DNA from: Phymatolithon calcareum
Lineage: Eukaryota; Rhodophyta; Florideophyceae; Hapalidiales
Direction: 5' to 3'
Length of the DNA stretch: 64,000 nucleotides
Assembly: GCA_977006965.1 (NCBI GenBank)
Contig: OZ345352.1
Coordinates: forward strand, 4,216,001 to 4,280,000
A program made the position numbers and the translations under genes. Under the pieces are notes generated by a model. That model was not told where the DNA came from. It did no database searches and worked only from the letters and a program-made list of their open reading frames with translations. Below are positions 18,690 through 29,306 of this stretch, in pieces (within the stretch, counting starts at the first letter, position 1; every line of letters begins with the position of its first letter).

Positions 18690-20345
18690 TTGTATGGCGG
18701 GCCGAAATTTTCAAGTGCTACATCAGAGAACCTATCGGCTGCAGGATTCAGAGCATTAGAATCAGTGAGATTACGTGCGGTCGAATGTCAGGCCGAGACC
18801 GTATCGGCAACGCCACTTGCCCGGGACGGTGATTGGGAAATTATATCGGAGCTGGGTGCTCTTTTCGAACAAATGGAACTCCCAGATACCGTGCGGGGTC
18901 AGTTTGGGAAGCTTGATGAGGACCGGCTCAATCTTTCTGCTCCCCGAAAGAGGCGCGATGAGAGCGGTAAGGCCTGGATCAGAGCCCTGCCAGATGATGT
19001 GGTCGCGTTGTTTGAGCGCGATGGACTAGCTAAACTCACTGCACCTCTCACGGATTCCCTGGACATTGAATGGAAGAGAGGGAAGGTTTTTCGATGCGAC
19101 AGACCTGACGAAACTGCCTTTGCACATTACGCCGTGCATGCCCTAGATTGTCATTACCCCAGAATTCTTGGGATGGCGGACGAGTCTGGAATGCTTTCAC
19201 GGTCATTCATTCCTCACGAGAACCCTGAATACACTGAGTTGGCAGATTTCCTCACGATGACATCATTTGCAGTCGCCAAGAGTGAAAACCGCGACCGCCT
19301 TATTAGCTGGCCGCGCGTTCAGAATGCACTCTTTGCTGAACCACCTCCGGTGGATCTGCCTTCTCCCGATTTATTACAGTGAATACGAACCAGCAAGGAT
19401 GCCTCTCTCTCCGGCTTCTACCTTGATGTGGACAATATGTTTCACAATATCAGCCTTCCTGAGTATGTTGCTCAACTGTTCCCTCTGGCAAGCATTGCGT
19501 TTGGGGACCTACCGGGTTCTTTACAATCTCGTATTTCCAAACTGCTCGGTTTTCGGCCGCGCCAGGAAGAGCGCGTACGTCCTGGACAGCGTACGATGCC
19601 TATGGGGTTCACATGGTCGGTTTACGTCGCTCAAACGCTCGCAATCCGATGCGTGGAACGTGCCTGGAAACAATTTCTCAAAATCAGTCACTAAATCACC
19701 ACCTTCACGCCCGGATGACTGCTGCGTCTCGAGTCGGCTGCTGGCTCCATTGAAATCCGAAATGGCGATGCATTGGTGATGCAGATAATCGACGACGTCA
19801 ATATGGTGGCATGCGCATGGTTAGATAAGGCCGTGAAAGTGCTATGCGGTCTATTACACGGCTCGTTCAACTAGAGTGACCTCCCGATTAAGTACCAAAA
19901 GTCAAGCCCCCTTTCTTCTGTTGAGCGAGTGCAATTGCCGTTCATCGGCTGGACGTGGAATTTTGCGAGCAACCGTATCGCGCCAACATTAACGAAGAGA
20001 ATTTCAATCCTTGCCGAAGCCCGTCGCGTTTTGGCAAGCCCTTATGACGAACCAAGATCCGTACGGTCACTACTGGGCAAGCTCATCTGGATGTCGCTCG
20101 GCGCGCGACAACTTCTTTCGACCTTCTCTGAAGTTTCCGCAGTCGCGAGGATAGTGTCTGCTCGCAGTATATCTCCTCCTCTGCTGCGAGCACATCGTAA
20201 GGAAGTAGCTCTCGCTGCCGCACTTGCCCCTCTTGCGATGGTTCGAACTTGCAGATCCTCCTGGACAACAGTCGTTGCTTTTGATGCTTCGGAACAAGCT
20301 GGTGCGGTTGTGTACGCGGCAGCTGAGGACATACTGCCGTTATGA
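18690..20345 (+). pseudogene. Reverse transcriptase-RNase H of the YR retroelement (decayed)
   Basis: Frames in sequence give the N-terminal finger motif RLISWPRVQNALF (to 19382), then after a frameshift motif A as LDVDNMFHNISLPEYV (about 19420), motif B as MPMGFTWSVYVAQ (19600) and motif C as IIDDVNMVA (19787-19812). FIGWTWNF (19935) and LLGKLIWMSLGARQLLSTF (20070-20125) follow. An RNase H start with VAFDASEQAGAVVYAA comes at 20275-20320, where a deletion cuts it. The DVD/IDD carboxylates are present, but stops at about 19382, 19692 and 19875 inactivate it. Motif style and the neighbouring YR place it with DIRS-like elements rather than gypsy. Confidence 0.8.
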
Positions 20346-20670
20346 CCCCGCAAGCCGGTCGGCCTTTGGCGTGACATACAATGCTTACTTGCAAGGAATC
20401 AAAGGTGCAGCGGAAGCGTTCGGGCTTGGGCAACTACGTTTTACCACTCATTCGGCACGCATCAGTGGAGCCCTTCGCGATTTCTGCAACGATGTCTCAA
20501 CACAAACTATTGCAACAACTGGTCTCTGGAAAGCACTCCGATCCGCCCAAAGGTACCTCGAAAATGGCCGTGCTATGTTAATGAACTTGTGCCTATCGCC
20601 AAACAGTCAGCAGGAAATTCTCAAATCTGCACGGGCGGGCCTCAACTGGATTCATCAGACAGACGTTTGA
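20346..20670 (+). pseudogene. Tyrosine recombinase, C-terminal catalytic half
   Basis: Read in frame to a TGA at 20668, the protein contains FTTHSARISGALRDFCND, with the H-x-x-R box of tyrosine recombinases, and RSAQRYLENGRAML with a candidate nucleophile Tyr. The N-terminal part carrying the first catalytic Arg is absent, removed by the same deletion that truncates RNase H. Family knowledge: this enzyme integrates circular cDNA of DIRS-type elements. Here it cannot be active. Confidence 0.75.
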
Positions 20671-20767
20671 GTCGAAATTTAAACGAGATGGAAAATGAGT
20701 TTAAATGCACACTCGCAATTATCGCAATTCAAAACTGCCCCTTTTCAGGGGCTGCGGAGCTGGATGG

Positions 20768-20951
20768 GGGATCTGCCACTGCTGGATGCAGTAGCTACAG
20801 TCTGGAGGACTGGGGAATCACACGCTTGTGCGTGCTTAGCCCGGTGGGCATTCCCATAGCAAGGCAGCGTGAAAGCAACCTCTACAATAAACCGGCTAGG
20901 GGTGAGTTCTGACAAAGTTCTGGGCAAGCAGCTGACTCGAACAAAAGTAAT
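20768..20951 (+). repeat. Split direct repeat B1
   Basis: This 184-bp segment recurs at 21517-21700 with about two differences (TTAGCCC/TTAACCC and CCGGCTAGG/CCGCTAGG region). It lies just after the YR frame. Confidence 0.85.
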
Positions 20952-21399
20952 GACGCATTTCCAGCTCGCCGCAGAAGTCAGTTTACTTTGAAGAGACCAT
21001 AGCTGGGGCACACGAAGCGCCAAGAGCTGTGTCGAAAATGGCCACGAGACCAGCGAGAGAAATCCTGCATTGTCGGTGTGCTATTGGCTGTCGCTTTGGA
21101 AGCGATAGGGCGGCAATAAGGTTTGCCACTTTCCTGTTGACTCTTTACGGTGGCACCGTTCCCGCCGGACAACAGTTACCGCAGGAGCGGTAGTAGAACT
21201 GCAAGTCGCGCGTAAGTGACGCCAAATACAGAAGATATGCCTCATGGCGTCGCTCTGCTGGAGAAGTCGAAGTACTGGTGAAGTGAGACGGATGCCGGCC
21301 GCCGGGGCATCGCTAGCGAAAGCGAAGAGCCCGCTCCTGGCGCTATCGTGTTCGAGGAGCACGACGTCTGTGAACCATTAGCAACACACGGGTACATAA

Positions 21400-21466
21400 G
21401 CGCGGCGCGATGCCGCTCGTGGTTAGAGTCGGCATCAGCTCGCCAGCGCAACCTCATTTGTTTCAC
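21400..21466 (+). repeat. Split direct repeat A2
   Basis: Same-orientation copy of 18029-18095 placed between B1 and B2. Confidence 0.85.
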
Positions 21467-21516
21467 CCACCCTCCCGTTACCCACTAGAATAGATTTTGA
21501 TCGTAGGCTATTGCAC

Positions 21517-21700
21517 GGGATCTGCCACTGCTGGATGCAGTAGCTACAGTCTGGAGGACTGGGGAATCACACGCTTGTGCGTGCTTAACCCGGTGGGCAT
21601 TCCCATAGCAAGGCAGCGTGAAAGCAACCTCTACAATAAACCCGCTAGGGGTGAGTTCTGACAAAGTTCTGGGCAAGCAGCTGACTCGAACAAAAGTAAT
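21517..21700 (+). repeat. Split direct repeat B2
   Basis: Same-orientation copy of 20768-20951. It ends in AAAAGTAAT and runs directly into X2. Confidence 0.85.
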
Positions 21701-21815
21701 ATAAAACTTTTCAAAATCCAAAGAACGGATCAGGAAGTGCTCTTAAACTGCGCGTTTAAGGAGCTGTCCCGATTTTCGGAGGAACCCTCTGCGGAGAATT
21801 TCTAGAAAAAGTTGC
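21700..21815 (+). repeat. 116-bp outer direct repeat X2
   Basis: Second copy of X1. After it the sequence diverges at once (GTTGC then CACGG rather than GCGGC). Confidence 0.85.
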
Positions 21816-22802
21816 CACGGTGCGAGGCAAAATTTTTTTCCCTTAGCCAATTATGTACTGCCATAACAGAAAGTGTCCAATGAGCTTCTCGGATTCCCAA
21901 ACTCATAAAAAATAAAAGTGAAAATCTACCTTAATTCTTCTTCTTCTTTTCGGCCGAATATCTTTTCCGTTTCATTCAGGGTAAATCGCTCTGATGCACA
22001 AGAGACAACTACGGCACGAAGCACAACGAAGGTCCCGCTCAAATGTGATGGACGTTTGAGCTCATGGAGAACAACGGTGGTGTCGTGAGCTCTCCTGCTC
22101 GAGGGCATGGGCATTGTTGCTAAACACGGGCGTAATGAACGTCCGCCGCGATGCTGACAGGCGCAGTGAGAATGGTTCATGGGATGTGGAAGGTTTCATG
22201 GACCAGGTCTTCCCCTGGAGGCGGAGGAAAGTTCAATAAGCTGCTTGCATTATTCCATCCGAATCTCCGACTTTACGGTGTACAGCTATGGTGAACCAAA
22301 TTTCTTAAAGCAATTTATCAAACGGCATCGAGCTCAAGACATTGGTCAGAGGCCGCACTGGCCCTCCGGGCAGTACGGAGGAAATTGTACTCGAAGGAGC
22401 CGCGTAACTTGCGGAATTTTGCAAACTTCGCACTCCGAGTCGATCCAACGTCATTGCAGTGGCGCGGTTTTTCCATGCACATATGAAATTGATATGTTCA
22501 GCAGTAGTTGCTGTACGCGCAGCATCCTCTTCAGCCCCGTAATCATCATACATGGCGTGCAACTGAACGCCGTCAACCGGCCCCGTATCAATCTCCCGGA
22601 TCCTCCACCTGACCGGCTCTAATACCGTAACTAGAGGTCCATCCTGGTGCAATGTAGCAATGCGGCTCTGTAGACGCTCGAAAATGACGTCAATAATGAA
22701 AAGAGCTGGGGAGCGACGAGCCAGGTAAGGCGACGAGCGGCGCTTCAAGGGGTCTGTTCCCTTGGTCGTGATATTTGTATTTACGAAAAAGCTCTAGAAC
22801 CT
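21816..22802. other. Stretch without a supported gene
   Basis: Opposing frames of 147 codons cover 22179-22748. The minus one (22305-22748, TTG start) has ordinary amino-acid composition but no recognisable domain; the plus one is its shadow or vice versa. A (TTC)n-like run lies at 21935. Confidence 0.35.
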
Positions 22803-22945
22803 TTACTTTTTTATTGCAATTTTTTTAAAGCCCCACAGTCATACGAATATACGGGCAAGGCTTCCTCAGGGGAAATTGCAAGTTTTTATTTTAGAAACCC
22901 TCAACGCCAGAGTTCGCCGACACCAGAGCAGCTTCCCATGTACTA
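22803..22945 (-). repeat. LINE A tail abutting a LINE B tail
   Basis: 22808-22870 is the reverse complement of the LINE A end (AAAGCCCCACAGTCATACGA). It is followed without gap, after CTTCCTCAGG, by the LINE B end at 22873-22945 (AAACCCTCAACGCC, GCCGACACCAGAGCAGC). The same A/B junction occurs at 60093 and 53945. Confidence 0.75.
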
Positions 22946-22957
22946 CTTTCGCATGGA

Positions 22958-23330
22958 TATTTGATGATTTTATTTTGAGAGCTCCCAAAGCCTCACCTTG
23001 GAGTAACGGGGCAGCTCTTGCGATAATCTCTAAGCTAAAGTCCTCTGGCTACTCATAACGTTTTTGATTCGTAATTCTCTCCCAACAAGAGCTCCTGTGA
23101 TTCTCTTCCACTCAAACTCAATTTCTGTATTCATCTTCGACGACGCTAGAGTACGTTGTAAGGCGACTAGTTCGATCACCGCGGTAATCCCGCAGTAGGC
23201 ACCCAATACTGATATTCTCCAAAGGTGTGCTCGGTTGAATGTCAACCTTAGGCAACTTAAACGTGTTGTTCTTTCTCCTATGTAAAGGATCCCTGGTAGC
23301 TTGCCTTCAATAGGAATCTTCATTGATCTG
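22958..23330 (-). pseudogene. Repeat E (LINE-like) 3' end with short C-terminal frame
   Basis: Starts with TTTATTTTGAGAGCTCCCAA, the E terminus shared with 36868-36900, 44128-44160 and 6218. The minus frame 23030-23323 encodes 97 residues (KLPGILYIGERTTRLSCLRL) and aligns loosely with the frame before the tail at 36900-37050. It is a probable degenerate LINE C-terminus. Confidence 0.45.
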
Positions 23331-23479
23331 CCTTCTTCTTCCTTTTCCCATGCATTAATTGTTTCTTCTCTCCTCCTCTTCTTCGTGACAGATCCCTCCT
23401 GGGCTTTCTGAAGGGGCTATGCAAACGGGTAAAGGTTTTCCTGTGCTACACTGTCCAAACCCTACTTTCGCATGTAGAT

Positions 23480-23806
23480 CAAAGCATTGGAATTATTTAT
23501 TTATTTTTATTCTTTTCTCGAAAAGTGTCGAGAATAAATAATTTATTGTTGAACGCAGAAGCAATAAATTATTGTATTCAAGTTCAGTGAGGTATAAATA
23601 ACTGGTTATTCCCCGAATTATTAGATCCTTCTTGCTACTTTCTGTCGCGATAGAATAACCGGATCGAAAAAATGAGGAGTCCGATACAATAATTGTCGCA
23701 ACCACGACGATCTCAATAAATACAATAAATATGCGAGACTCAGGAATAAATTATTGGAACAATAATTTAAATAATTACAATAGCAATTATTTTTTCCAAT
23801 GCTTTG
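23480..23806. mobile_element. 327-bp hAT MITE with 8-bp TSD
   Basis: Terminal inverted repeats CAAAGCATTGGAA...TTCCAATGCTTTG are flanked by exact 8-bp duplications ATGTAGAT (23472-23479 and 23807-23814). The outer 140 bp on each side match the ends of the larger element at 42871-43922, so this is its internal-deletion derivative. An 8-bp TSD is the hAT hallmark. There is no coding capacity. Confidence 0.92.
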
Positions 23807-23929
23807 ATGTAGATGGTCTAAGAATATCGCATCACATTATCATTTCTTCCGTCATTATATTCTCTAATTCTAATAGTCTTGTTCAACCATGCGCGGTCTA
23901 GGTCGTTGTGCAACACAAGACGACGGAGT

Positions 23930-24269
23930 TGTTTGCGATGCCGTCATGGGAGTTTTAGTCTTGTTTGATTGCCAGTGATCCTGCATCTTGGGCTGCAACT
24001 CTCGAGGCGGCATGTGCGTACTCTTCTTTGTCTGCTGCTATTCGAACGTTGCTTGGGCCCTCCGCGGACGGAGGTTTCAGAGATAAGGCATCATCTATGT
24101 TATCGCCTTGTTCTCCTGGGCCTTCCTACGGGGAGCGATCGTGGTCATCATGGCTCTTTTCATCGTCACAAGGTATTACGCTTTCGGTTTCCATTGTCAT
24201 TAGCGCTTCGTCCGCCAGTTTGAATTTCTCTCGGTACCACTTTCTTGTGTGGAAGTCGGCCTGTCCTGC
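23930..24269 (-). pseudogene. Possible ORF1-like remnant upstream of LINE A fragment
   Basis: The minus strand reads ADFHTRKWYREKFKLADEAL and further acidic sequence with one stop. Its orientation matches the downstream LINE A fragment at 24270, but no ORF1 domain can be identified. The 122-codon frame on the plus strand is a shadow. Confidence 0.2.
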
Positions 24270-24592
24270 AGCACAAGTTCGCATGCTTCCTCAGGTGTTA
24301 CCCTCACTAGGGCGGCTCTACTCTTATGTCTAGTATTCTATCTGAGCCCTAGCATGTACTCGGTTGATTTTAATAGCTCTTCGTAGCAATTTTAGAGGCA
24401 TCGTTTCTTCTGTCAGTACAGGTCTTCTTCATTCTGCATATTCTCGATGATGTTCTTGCTGAAGAACAAAATGTCATCTAGTGCCTTCTCATTTGCCGCT
24501 CTGTCTTCGTCCTTGAGTTCATAGGCTGACAAGTTGCGATCCAGGGTCTCCATGTGCTGTCTGACTTTGTAGTCGATTCTATCCACCGTCAG
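24270..24592 (-). pseudogene. LINE A fragment: end of C-terminal extension plus 3' UTR
   Basis: The minus strand encodes VRQHMETLDRNLSAYELKDE and NEKALDDILFFSKNIIENMQ before a stop, nearly identical to the end of the copy at 4272. The 3' UTR continues to the CCTGAGGAAGC block, where it stops abruptly. Both ends are broken and there is no TSD. Confidence 0.8.
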
Positions 24593-26852
24593 ACTTTACA
24601 GTACTGCTGCATGCGCAATCTGGGCAGAGCAGCATGATGCAGCAATTGGAACCGTCAAGGTGGCACGGTGCTGCCAGACAGCGAGCCTGCAGACACTACT
24701 GCGAGTCGCAAGCCTTCGATCTTGCGATCTGCAGCAGTGCCACAGACCCATGGAGTGGTAAACGCTCTGCCATCAGATGATGCGAGGTCGCTATAGCACG
24801 CAACGAATCTGATATCGATGTGACGGAACGTGAAAATACAACAACAATCTCGCATCTCGCATGCGCTTACGCGCTGATAGACCACTACGCTTGCTCCGGG
24901 TGGAGTCAAATTGTATTTCGAGTGGCAGCCAGGTAATGTGCTTTCCTAATTAGTTAGCATGAATAACGCCCTGCCGTAATTTAAGTAGAAGCTAGTTAGC
25001 GATAAAGCAATTCTTTTTTGGGCTCTCTGCGGACGGCAACAGCATCATCCAAGTTCAAGGTTCTTAGATTTCGAAGTGAACTGTAGGAAGCCGTGTTTGA
25101 GAGCTGTTGTACAGTCTCATGGACCAAAATCAGTATGGGGCGAACTGCACTTCACCCTACCAAATACAGAAATCTAAGAGATGAAATGCAGGCAACTTGA
25201 AAAGTGGAGTCAGCGGAGACAGAGGCTCGTGACTCTTTCCTGAAGGTGCTGCAGTACTGTACGTTTCCCGATTTGATGAATCAAGTGGTATGGATGTCAC
25301 GGTACCCAAATCCGAACACTATGTGCACCTTTGAGCAGCTTTGTAGACTGCACGTATTTACTCGACACTATAGTGAAGCAGCCTGAGACCAGCTTCCCAA
25401 ATCCCTCATATGGAAGACACAAATGTGCCCTGAACTAATAGAGCCGCTGGACAAAGACCAGTCCATCACAACTGGGAAAAGGCACCTTTGTGGAGGACTT
25501 TGGAATCTTGCTCGACGCAGCTAGAAGCAGCCAAGCCTCCAGTATGGTAGGATGCCAAGTTACTCCGTCAACGAGGCATCGGCACCTCAATAAAACGAAT
25601 AATTGGGCAATATTGCTCTCGTTGACGTGCTGTACTTGCAACTGGAGACGACGACGGCACATGTTGATGTCAAAGACATCAACGTGTTTCGTCGTCAGAG
25701 TCCACGCCACCGCAGGTCAATTGACCTGGGGTGGTTGCTTGGACTCTGCAGCACTCGAACCCTGCATGATTCATAGCACAGATGATACACAATGTGCTTG
25801 CCATCCATCCATCCTTATAGGCGTGGATCGATTGCAAACGTACGAGAAGCCTGCCAGGTTCTCGCTCGCTCTCATCACTCGCAGCAACGTGATGGGCACA
25901 TGGAGTGCACAACTGGTCCCCAGTGCACAGTCGGGACAAGAAGAATTACCTTCACGCCGAAGGAGCTTGCCCCGTTGGATGCAATAAAGCATGGATCATC
26001 GGAAAACTAGTTGGGGTTCCGATGGCACGGGACCCGCGTGCCATTGGCGGCTAATCCACCAGTGCCGTCGGAGCACGTCGTTCATCATTCTCCAACTGAT
26101 ATGTAGAGCTTCATAGAATATGCGCGTTTGATACTGAAGAGGACTTTGTAGACGACTGTAATCGCGCCTGACAGAAGCCGTGTTCATATGGGGCCGCGAT
26201 TTATGAGCACGAAATCGAATGCTCAACTCCTTCCTTTATTGTACAGTATTGTATGATATGATAGCTGGTGCTAAACGTCCGGGAATGGCTCGGAGGGTCG
26301 AGTTGGCTGCCGGTCTATTGACGACGTGCAAATGTTTTCATTGTACATGGACTATATGATACGATCGCAAGAAATTGGAGGAAAAGACAAAGCCGGAAAA
26401 CAATGGCCTTTCTATGATACTGTATACAAATTCTGCACAATACTGTATTACCTGATTCGATCATTGATGTTAGATACGCTGGGCGATAGAGAGCGCGGCA
26501 ATCGCATTTGCCGTTCGTTTGCGCGGAGGGCAAGAGACACAATTGGTCTCTCAACTACGGTAGGTTACGCCGTTGCGAAAGTGTTGAACAGAAAGTAGCT
26601 CGAGAAGGGGATAGGCAAAATCCAGGACAATTTTACTCTGCTCCCCAAATCGTAGAAGTAACAGCAACAAAACCACAATCAAATCTCATTAAGAACAAAC
26701 CAGGCATGAAATCCGCCCTGCGCGCCAAGCAGCGCCAAAAGAGATTGCAACCATTAGAAATAAGCAAAGCACCACAATGCAAACAGCCAAGCGAAAAGAC
26801 CATAAACACGACCAGCACGACCGCGCAATAACCAGATTCACGCAACTCCACA
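24593..26852. other. Non-coding stretch, with repeat R copy 2
   Basis: 24885-25010 carries repeat R (AATAACGCCCTGCCGTAATT). Elsewhere there are scattered TACAGTAC/GTACTGT words (24597, 25253, 26239). Frames up to 165 codons overlap in several phases without domains. No gene is supported. Confidence 0.4.
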
Positions 26853-27287
26853 TCACATCTTCCCAGCAATCAACCTCACCTTCCTCGCCTCTTCATCCCC
26901 ATTGATAGCTCCCAACAGCAACGTACGCACCTCCGTGAGCACCACCTGTGCCTTAACCGCGCCAATTTCCGCCGGCACAGGCGCGGCAACCTCCGCGGCT
27001 TTCGTCACCGCGTCCAACAATCGCTGCGCGCGTGATTCGGCGCCTGTCTTCTCTGCCTGCAGTGCGCGTGCGTGCTCCTCGACGCGCAGCAGACGCTCGC
27101 GAAGACCCTGTCGCGCACCGCGGAGGGAGCCGAGCGTCTGCTCGGCCTCTGCTGTGGCGGCCGCGCATAGCTTTTCGATGCCTTCCAGCGATTGCAGCTC
27201 GGCCTTGGCGGCCGATACGGCCGCGCGCGGCTCGGAGGGGAGGGCGGGGGAGGAGGAGGACGGCATTTCTTGGGCGGCGGGAGTCAT
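26853..27287 (-). CDS. Small coiled-coil protein of unknown function (144 aa)
   Basis: ATG at 27287 (GCAATGACT), TGA at 26853. High GC and codon bias match the 847-residue gene at 7986. Residues 1-27 are Ser/Pro/Ala-rich. About 28-100 form an amphipathic helix or coiled coil (LRERLLRVEEHARALQAEK). The C-terminal 45 residues form a further helix (VKAQVVLTEVRTLLLGAING). Size and layout resemble small subunits of tethering, BLOC-type or kinetochore complexes, but nothing specific can be claimed. Plus-strand frames of 143 and 191 codons over the same DNA are GC shadows. Confidence 0.72.
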   Translation of the reverse strand: MTPAAQEMPSSSSPALPSEPRAAVSAAKAELQSLEGIEKLCAAATAEAEQTLGSLRGARQGLRERLLRVEEHARALQAEKTGAESRAQRLLDAVTKAAEVAAPVPAEIGAVKAQVVLTEVRTLLLGAINGDEEARKVRLIAGKM

Positions 27288-28213
27288 TGCGATGCTTGGC
27301 GGTGCACGCGGGCGCGGAACACGGGTGCAGTGAAGAGGTATATTTAGCGGCGGTGGTGGGGGGCTCGGGGTTTGCTCTTGGGTTGTGTGTGCAGGGAGAG
27401 ATTTGTTTCATAGATGGATCATGTGGTGGGAATGGTGATATCCAGAGAGGGACAACGGGAAATCTGTCCAATTCAGTTTTTGCATTCAAATACGCATTGT
27501 CATTTCATAAAATTAACCCTAGGTTTTACTATTCTGTTCATTTATTCCGCGCATCGTTCGCCGACGGTGTCGTCGACCAATCATTGCACGCCAGCAGCGT
27601 GTTGTAGGCATGAGCGTACAGTAACAGGAATACATTTGAATAATAATAAGTAATAAGTATGTATGTCTTCCGTTTATGAAGATACTGTGTTTTAAAATCG
27701 AGCCCCTCTATGATAACTGTGTCAGAATACGAGTAACAGTAGGAAATTCTCTGTCTGTCTCCGGGAGGAGAACAGCAGCAGCAAGGTTTTTATTGTTAGG
27801 TCTGATGAGATTACAGATGATTCTCCGGAGGTGTAACCCTAAGTTACACGTGGAAAGAGAATTAGATCTCGGCACTCACGGATCCAGCAGTGTCAGCAGC
27901 ATTTATGATTAGTTCTTTCACAAACTGCAACCGAACAGCCTTCTATCTGAATTTCAAGGTTAACTGCAGCTTACAAAGAGAATATATGAGGATTTTTATT
28001 TTACGCAAATTTTTGAGTGTGCCTATGACATGACGTGCTTGCTGTACTAAGCCGATCGGTTGAAATGATTGCGAATAGCACGAAGGTTTGCGGAGTATTT
28101 TCGAGAAAAAGCTTGCAAAATTGGATCGCTCCTGGTCATGTTCCAGTTCTTTGTCAACCCACATTCCTGCACAGCAGAGTAAACACTCATTGCAAATCGG
28201 ACCCGCGTGACAT
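27288..28213. other. Intergenic, no gene seen
   Basis: A GC-rich leader of the small coiled-coil gene extends to about 27370. Beyond it the DNA is A/T-rich with short frames only. Confidence 0.4.
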
Positions 28214-28430
28214 ATGAAAGTGGACTATTTTTCCCCCTCGAATCCCCTCTGGGGACCTACAGTGGGTTTCTGTATTCCACCGAATATTAGAAAACCCGCC
28301 ATAAGACAAATTTCTCCGGACAGAATCAAGCCAAGTATTCTTGGCATTCAAAAAGTCGCCTCAAGCGTCAACAGAAGCACTGGTAACTTTTACATAGAAA
28401 TCTACTTTTCATCTTTTTGTTATAAAATGG
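28214..28430 (+). repeat. Repeat D
   Basis: Shares GTGGACTATTTTTCCCCCTC, GACAGAATCAAGCCAAG, GTCGCCTCAAGCGTCAACAG and GGTAACTTTTACATAG with the other D copies. It ends AAATCTACTTTTC like the copies at 55258 and 52893. Confidence 0.65.
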
Positions 28431-28494
28431 GTCCCGCAGTCTTTCTTGCCATCCACAGGGACCAGCGAAACGTGGAACCACCGCAGTTGCTTCT

Positions 28495-28620
28495 GGTGGA
28501 ATCGTCTAATGACGAGCGGCAGGCAGAGAAGAAGCGTGCTCACAAGTAGCTACCAGGATTAACGCCCTTCCGTAATCTAAGCAGAGGTAAAAATAAAAAG
28601 CACTGCTTCCTAGCCCCATA
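28495..28620 (+). repeat. Repeat R, copy 3
   Basis: Best preserved R copy: a frame ending SSNDERQAEKKRAHK-stop, then GATTAACGCCCTTCCGTAAT and TCTAAGCAGAGG. It adjoins repeat D, so the two may belong to one composite. Confidence 0.5.
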
Positions 28621-29126
28621 GAGGAATAAGCATTTATTATTATTTTCCATCTGCAAGATGGTAACCACGACCTCCCCATCTTTGAAGCGCTCTAACTGGC
28701 CTTGGCTGAAGCTGCAAATATGCAGCTTCGGCCATTGAGTATATATGCTCTTATTTCGAGCCTCGCAATGTGCATAAATTTTTAATGATAATGATTATGC
28801 TGCATCATTTTCGATACAATGTATCTGCTTCCATGCACCATCTCAATGTTGCAAAACGTGCTGATTGAAAGGCCTCTGTATTGCGCTCATCCTCTCTGTA
28901 CAGAGAGCAGTGCCAATTTCGCCCAAACTCCACACTGTAATTCTTTTCCTACTGTTGTGCGCCGTCTGGAGATGCCGCGTTCCTGGACTCTGGTCGTTCC
29001 ACGATGATGTTCAATGTTCGTTAACTCCAAAGAGACAGGCGTTATTTCAGTTTCACAGCCTTCAGTCAACTCTCGGCAATCCACTGATCTCCCTACGGGC
29101 TTATAATTATTGATCGATGGAACAGG
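28621..29126. other. Non-coding stretch
   Basis: Only short overlapping frames. The block CCCCATCTTTGAAGCGCTC at 28674 also occurs at 17474, showing another small shared repeat. Confidence 0.35.
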
Positions 29127-29137
29127 CAAGGACGTTT

Positions 29138-29287
29138 TCATGGATGAATTCGCAGAGCGAATGGGCCGGGCATCACCTGGTGGACGTTTCGTGAGCTACA
29201 CAAAGGTAGGTAGCATCAGAGGAAGCCTTGCCCATATCTTCGGAAGTCTGTGGGGCTTTTAAATAAACTTGAAAGGAAAAAAAAAGT
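29138..29287 (+). mobile_element. 150-bp LINE A insertion with internal deletion (11-bp TSD)
   Basis: Flanked by CAAGGACGTTT at 29127-29137 and 29288-29298. It begins TCATGGATGAATTCGCAGAG (the FMDEFAER block of the RT). After about 35 bp it jumps to the LINE A 3' end (GTGAGCTACACAAAGGTAGG...GGGGCTTTTAAATAAAC) and an A-rich tail. It is thus a retrotransposed, internally deleted copy of SINE size. Confidence 0.88.
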
Positions 29288-29306
29288 CAAGGACGTTTCT
29301 GTCCTA

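Larger units (their letters stand above)
17915..21815 (+). mobile_element. Tyrosine-recombinase (DIRS/Ngaro/PAT-like) retroelement with split direct repeats
   Basis: The layout is X1 (17915-18030), A1 (18029-18095), gag-like ORF, RT/RNase H, YR, B1 (20768-20951), A2 (21400-21466), B2 (21517-21700), X2 (21700-21815). The A1-ORFs-B1-A2-B2 order is the split-direct-repeat layout of PAT/Ngaro elements, which use a tyrosine recombinase instead of an integrase. B1/B2 differ at only about two positions and A1/A2 look identical, so it is fairly young. Even so, the coding part has stops, frameshifts and an internal deletion. X1/X2 is an extra 116-bp direct repeat outside the canonical structure. Confidence 0.85.

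Noticed and set aside
22305-22748. 147-codon minus frame as a gene
   Set aside because: Starts at TTG, has no ATG near the beginning and no recognisable domain. The opposite strand is equally open.
26902-27607. Plus-strand frames of 143 and 191 codons
   Set aside because: Opposite-strand shadows of the 144-residue coiled-coil gene, with Arg/Ala-rich composition typical of GC-rich antisense.
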